From OMOG01 sp041485845 (GTDB lineage: Bacteria; Acidobacteriota; Terriglobia; Bryobacterales; Bryobacteraceae): a stretch of DNA of 5,577 nt. The notes under the pieces are model-generated. The model had not been told where the DNA came from. It made no database searches and saw only the letters and a list, made by a program, of their open reading frames with translations. Position numbers and translations under genes: made by a program. Shown here piece by piece: positions 2,971 through 5,577 of this stretch; within the stretch, counting starts at the first letter, position 1; every line of letters begins with the position of its first letter. The stretch lies in contig JBGPKH010000604.1 in the NCBI GenBank assembly GCA_041485845.1, positions 1 through 5,577 of the forward strand, written 5' to 3'.

Positions 2971-5577
2971 GTGGCCATCGTCAAACCGGCCGGCGGGTCG
3001 AGATCTTCGATCCTGGTCCTCGCGTTCTTGAGCGTAATTGCGACGGTTCCGGCTGCTCCGGACGGGTCGTCCGGACTGGTCTTGACCGCTCTATCGAGCC
3101 GGCCCGATATGGTCAGCGGCGGTGATGTTCTGGTTGAGATCAAACTGCCGTCCCCGGTCCCGGCGCAGAAGTTGGAAGTAACTCTGAACGGCCGCGATGT
3201 CAGCCAGGTCTTCCATGCCGATTTCGCGCGCGGGTCGCTGGTCGGATTGGTAGACGGGCTGAAGAACGGCCGGAACACGCTAGCGGCGAAGGCCGGTGGG
3301 TCTACGGCGACGCTGGAGCTTAACAACTATCCCATCACCGGTCCGATCGTTTCGGGCGAGCACCTGAAGCCATTCGTCTGCACTACCGTGGAATCGGGGC
3401 TGGGCCAACCTCTGGATGCGGACTGCTCGGCGCCAACCAAAGTCGAGTATTTCTACCGGTCCAACGCTGCGGCCGGGGGCAGCTTCAAACCGCTCGATGC
3501 TGCCGGCCCAAGACCATCCGATCTCGCGCAGACGACCACCAGCGACGGGAAGACCGTTCCCTATATGGTTCGGGTGGAGTCGGGAACCATCAACCGGGCC
3601 ATCTATCGCATTGCGGTGCTCGACGATCCGGCGCGGGCGAACGCGGCGCGGGCGGGGCAATGGGCACCCGGCCCGGGATGGAACCGCCGGGTGGTATACA
3701 GTTTCGGCGGAGGATGCGGCACCAACTACAACCAGGGACGGAGCCAGGCGTCCAGCGGTCTCCTCGACCCGGCGCTGGCGCGCGGGTTTGCGCACATCAC
3801 GTCCACGCAAAATGTGATGCAACAGCACTGCAACGACAATCTGTCGGGCGAGGCGCTGATGATGGTCAAGGAGCATTTCATCAAGCGCTACGGTGTGCCG
3901 GATTGGACCATGGGAATCGGCGGGTCGGGCGGCTCGATTCAGCAGCTCCTCATCGGCCAGAACTTTCCGGGATTGTTGGACGGCCTGCTGCCGAGCGCGA
4001 CCTTTCCCGACAGTATGAGCGTGAATTCCGGCGTCACCGATTGCCGCCTGCTCCTAAAATTCTTCGAGCGCGATCCAAACATATGGACCCAGGAAAAGCG
4101 GACCGCGGTGGAAGGCTACACGTCCGTAACTTGCTCGGCCTGGAACCGCAGTTTCGTGGACATAATCGTCGCCGCGAACGCCAAAGGATGCGGCATCGCG
4201 CCGGAACTGGTCTACGATCCGGTGAAGAATCCGAAGGGCGCGCGCTGCACGATCTGGGATATGAACGTCGCGACCCTGGGGCGGGACCCCGCCACCGGAT
4301 TCGCCCGGCCGGGCCTGGACAACATCGGAGTGCAGTACGGTCTCCAGGCGTTGAACCGCGGCGCGATCAACAAGCAGGATTTCCTGGATCTAAACCGGAA
4401 CGTGGGCGGCTATGACCGCAATGGAAACGTCCGCAGCGAGCGCACGGCGGCCGATCCGGAAGCGCTGCGCATGGCGTACCGCGCAGGGCGAGTGGATTCC
4501 GGCGGCGGCGGGCTGGGCTCGATCCCGATCCTGCATTACCGAAGCTACAACGATGCGCTGGGCGATATACACGACCGCTTCCGGGACTTCGCCGTGCGCG
4601 AGCGGCTGCGGAAAGTGAACGGCAGGGCCGATAACCAGGTGATCTGGATATATCCGAACGGCAACCGGCCGCTGGCTGCCAAGGTGACCGGACTGGCCAT
4701 CGAGACCATGAGCCGGTGGCTGGACGCGTTGGCGAAAGATCGGTCTTCGGCCAGCGCCCCGGACCCGGCGAAAGCCGCAGATAGAGTCGCCCGAACCAGG
4801 CCGGCGGCGGCGGTGGACGGCTGCTGGACCGCGGATGGCGCCAGGATCGACGAGCCGGCGACATTCGACGGTCCGGGCAAATGCAACGATTTGTACCCCT
4901 CGCATCGCGATCCGCGGCTAGTCGCGGGCGCGCCGCTGGCAGACGATATCCTGAAGTGCCGGCTCAAGCCGGTGAACGCTACGGATTATCGTGTCGAATT
5001 CACGACAGCGGAGATCCAGGAACTGCGGCGGGTTTTTCCAGACGGCGTGTGCGACTATTCGAAACCAGGCGTCAACCAGCTTCCGCTTGCAGGGACGTAT
5101 CTGTCGCTGCCTTTGGAGCCGGCCGGTTCGACATCGAACTCGACCGGCCGGATCTTTTTCCTGGACCTGAAGGGCGGACGCGTACTCTCAGCCGGTCCGG
5201 ACGGGTCGGACGTGCAGGTCTTGCTGCGGGACCACCGTAGCGGCGTGGATGGTATTGCGGTGGACGCGGAGGCGGGCCATATTTTCTGGACGAACATGGG
5301 CAAGGTGAGCGTCGACGACGGGTCGATTGAGCGATCCGACCTTGACGGCGGGAATTTGACCACCATTGTTCCGCCGGGCGGCGCGTTTACACCGAAGCAA
5401 CTCAAAATCGACAAGAAGAACGGCAAGCTCTACTGGGCCGACCGCGAGGGGATGCGCATCATGCGTTCGAACCTGGATGGCTCGAAGGTGGAGACGCTGG
5501 TGGAGACGGGCAGGGGCGAAGAGGCGCGCCGCGACGCACGCAACTGGTGCGTGGGAATTGCGCTGGACATTGCCCGC
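2971..5577 (+). CDS. Exported DUF6351-type putative hydrolase fused to a YWTD-like beta-propeller, 3' end missing
   Basis: One open frame of 869 codons from GTG 2971 to the window edge, with no stop. Residues 1-28 are a Sec signal peptide (Lys/Arg, hydrophobic core 14-25, cleavage near VPA-A). Residues about 35-712 resemble the family I recall as DUF6351. It carries a beta-rich N-terminal part, VVYSFGGGCG at 241-250, then MGIGGSGGS at 314-322, where GGSGG (317-321) fits the GxSxG serine nucleophile elbow with Ser319 as candidate. His534 in GDIHDRF is a candidate triad His; the acid is not assigned. Twelve cysteines (137, 152, 249, 287, 358, 388, 407, 426, 618, 638, 663, 694) suggest disulfides in an exported protein. 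After a short Ser/Thr linker (about 717-725) come propeller-like repeats: RIFFLD (727-732), IFWTN (771-775) with SDLDGGN, LYWAD (820-824) with SNLDGS, then the start of another unit. The pattern is that of LDL-receptor YWTD repeats. The substrate is unknown; hydrolase activity is inference. Confidence 0.8.
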   Translation, partial: MAIVKPAGGSRSSILVLAFLSVIATVPAAPDGSSGLVLTALSSRPDMVSGGDVLVEIKLPSPVPAQKLEVTLNGRDVSQVFHADFARGSLVGLVDGLKNGRNTLAAKAGGSTATLELNNYPITGPIVSGEHLKPFVCTTVESGLGQPLDADCSAPTKVEYFYRSNAAAGGSFKPLDAAGPRPSDLAQTTTSDGKTVPYMVRVESGTINRAIYRIAVLDDPARANAARAGQWAPGPGWNRRVVYSFGGGCGTNYNQGRSQASSGLLDPALARGFAHITSTQNVMQQHCNDNLSGEALMMVKEHFIKRYGVPDWTMGIGGSGGSIQQLLIGQNFPGLLDGLLPSATFPDSMSVNSGVTDCRLLLKFFERDPNIWTQEKRTAVEGYTSVTCSAWNRSFVDIIVAANAKGCGIAPELVYDPVKNPKGARCTIWDMNVATLGRDPATGFARPGLDNIGVQYGLQALNRGAINKQDFLDLNRNVGGYDRNGNVRSERTAADPEALRMAYRAGRVDSGGGGLGSIPILHYRSYNDALGDIHDRFRDFAVRERLRKVNGRADNQVIWIYPNGNRPLAAKVTGLAIETMSRWLDALAKDRSSASAPDPAKAADRVARTRPAAAVDGCWTADGARIDEPATFDGPGKCNDLYPSHRDPRLVAGAPLADDILKCRLKPVNATDYRVEFTTAEIQELRRVFPDGVCDYSKPGVNQLPLAGTYLSLPLEPAGSTSNSTGRIFFLDLKGGRVLSAGPDGSDVQVLLRDHRSGVDGIAVDAEAGHIFWTNMGKVSVDDGSIERSDLDGGNLTTIVPPGGAFTPKQLKIDKKNGKLYWADREGMRIMRSNLDGSKVETLVETGRGEEARRDARNWCVGIALDIAR

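Noticed and set aside
1617..3326. 569-codon open frame on the minus strand
   Set aside because: It runs antisense through the FAD enzyme, the cytochrome remnant, non-coding repeats and the start of the DUF6351 gene. It has no motif or ribosome binding site and is Arg/Pro/Ser-rich, as expected of a high-GC shadow frame.
4367..4967. Overlapping minus-strand frames opposite the DUF6351 gene
   Set aside because: They are mirror frames of a continuous 869-codon plus-strand gene and show no domain features.

Overview
The window is GC-rich, densely coded bacterial DNA. Codon use, the Rieske protein type, the exported DUF6351-type protein and the small c-type cytochrome together suggest an Acidobacteriota genome, perhaps near Solibacter/Bryobacter. 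That assignment is inference; no marker gene is present.

Layout, left to right. (1) The first 380 bases are the 5' part of a leftward Rieske iron-sulfur protein gene that runs off the left edge. It ends right after the first cluster-binding motif and belongs to a bc-type quinol:cytochrome c reductase. (2) Bases 381-953 are a long divergent intergenic region. It holds a possible leftward promoter and, on the rightward side, a G-quadruplex motif, two mutually exclusive hairpins, a strong Shine-Dalgarno with a four-codon reading frame, and a ten-codon reading frame whose stop overlaps the likely TTG start of the next gene. (3) Bases 954-2063 encode an intact FAD-dependent oxidoreductase of the geranylgeranyl reductase/UbiH-like group. 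(4) Overlapping its stop by 4 bases is a small c-type cytochrome gene that is broken: one frameshift, one nonsense codon in place of an expected Trp, a second frameshift, and loss of the 3' end. (5) Bases 2545-2970 are non-coding, with a perfect 12-bp inverted repeat, a second short hairpin, a 10-bp palindrome and an unusual ATAAGGC repeat with growing spacers. (6) From 2971 to the right edge runs one open frame of 869 codons: an exported, cysteine-rich DUF6351-type putative hydrolase with a GxSxG motif, fused in frame to the start of a YWTD-type beta-propeller.

The FAD enzyme and the cytochrome were probably one translationally coupled unit that once linked a flavin oxidation to an exported electron carrier; the second part is now lost or decaying. 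The Rieske gene and the DUF6351 gene look like independent units. I do not see a clear new multi-gene system. The most unusual items are the DUF6351-propeller fusion and the structured leader of the FAD gene.
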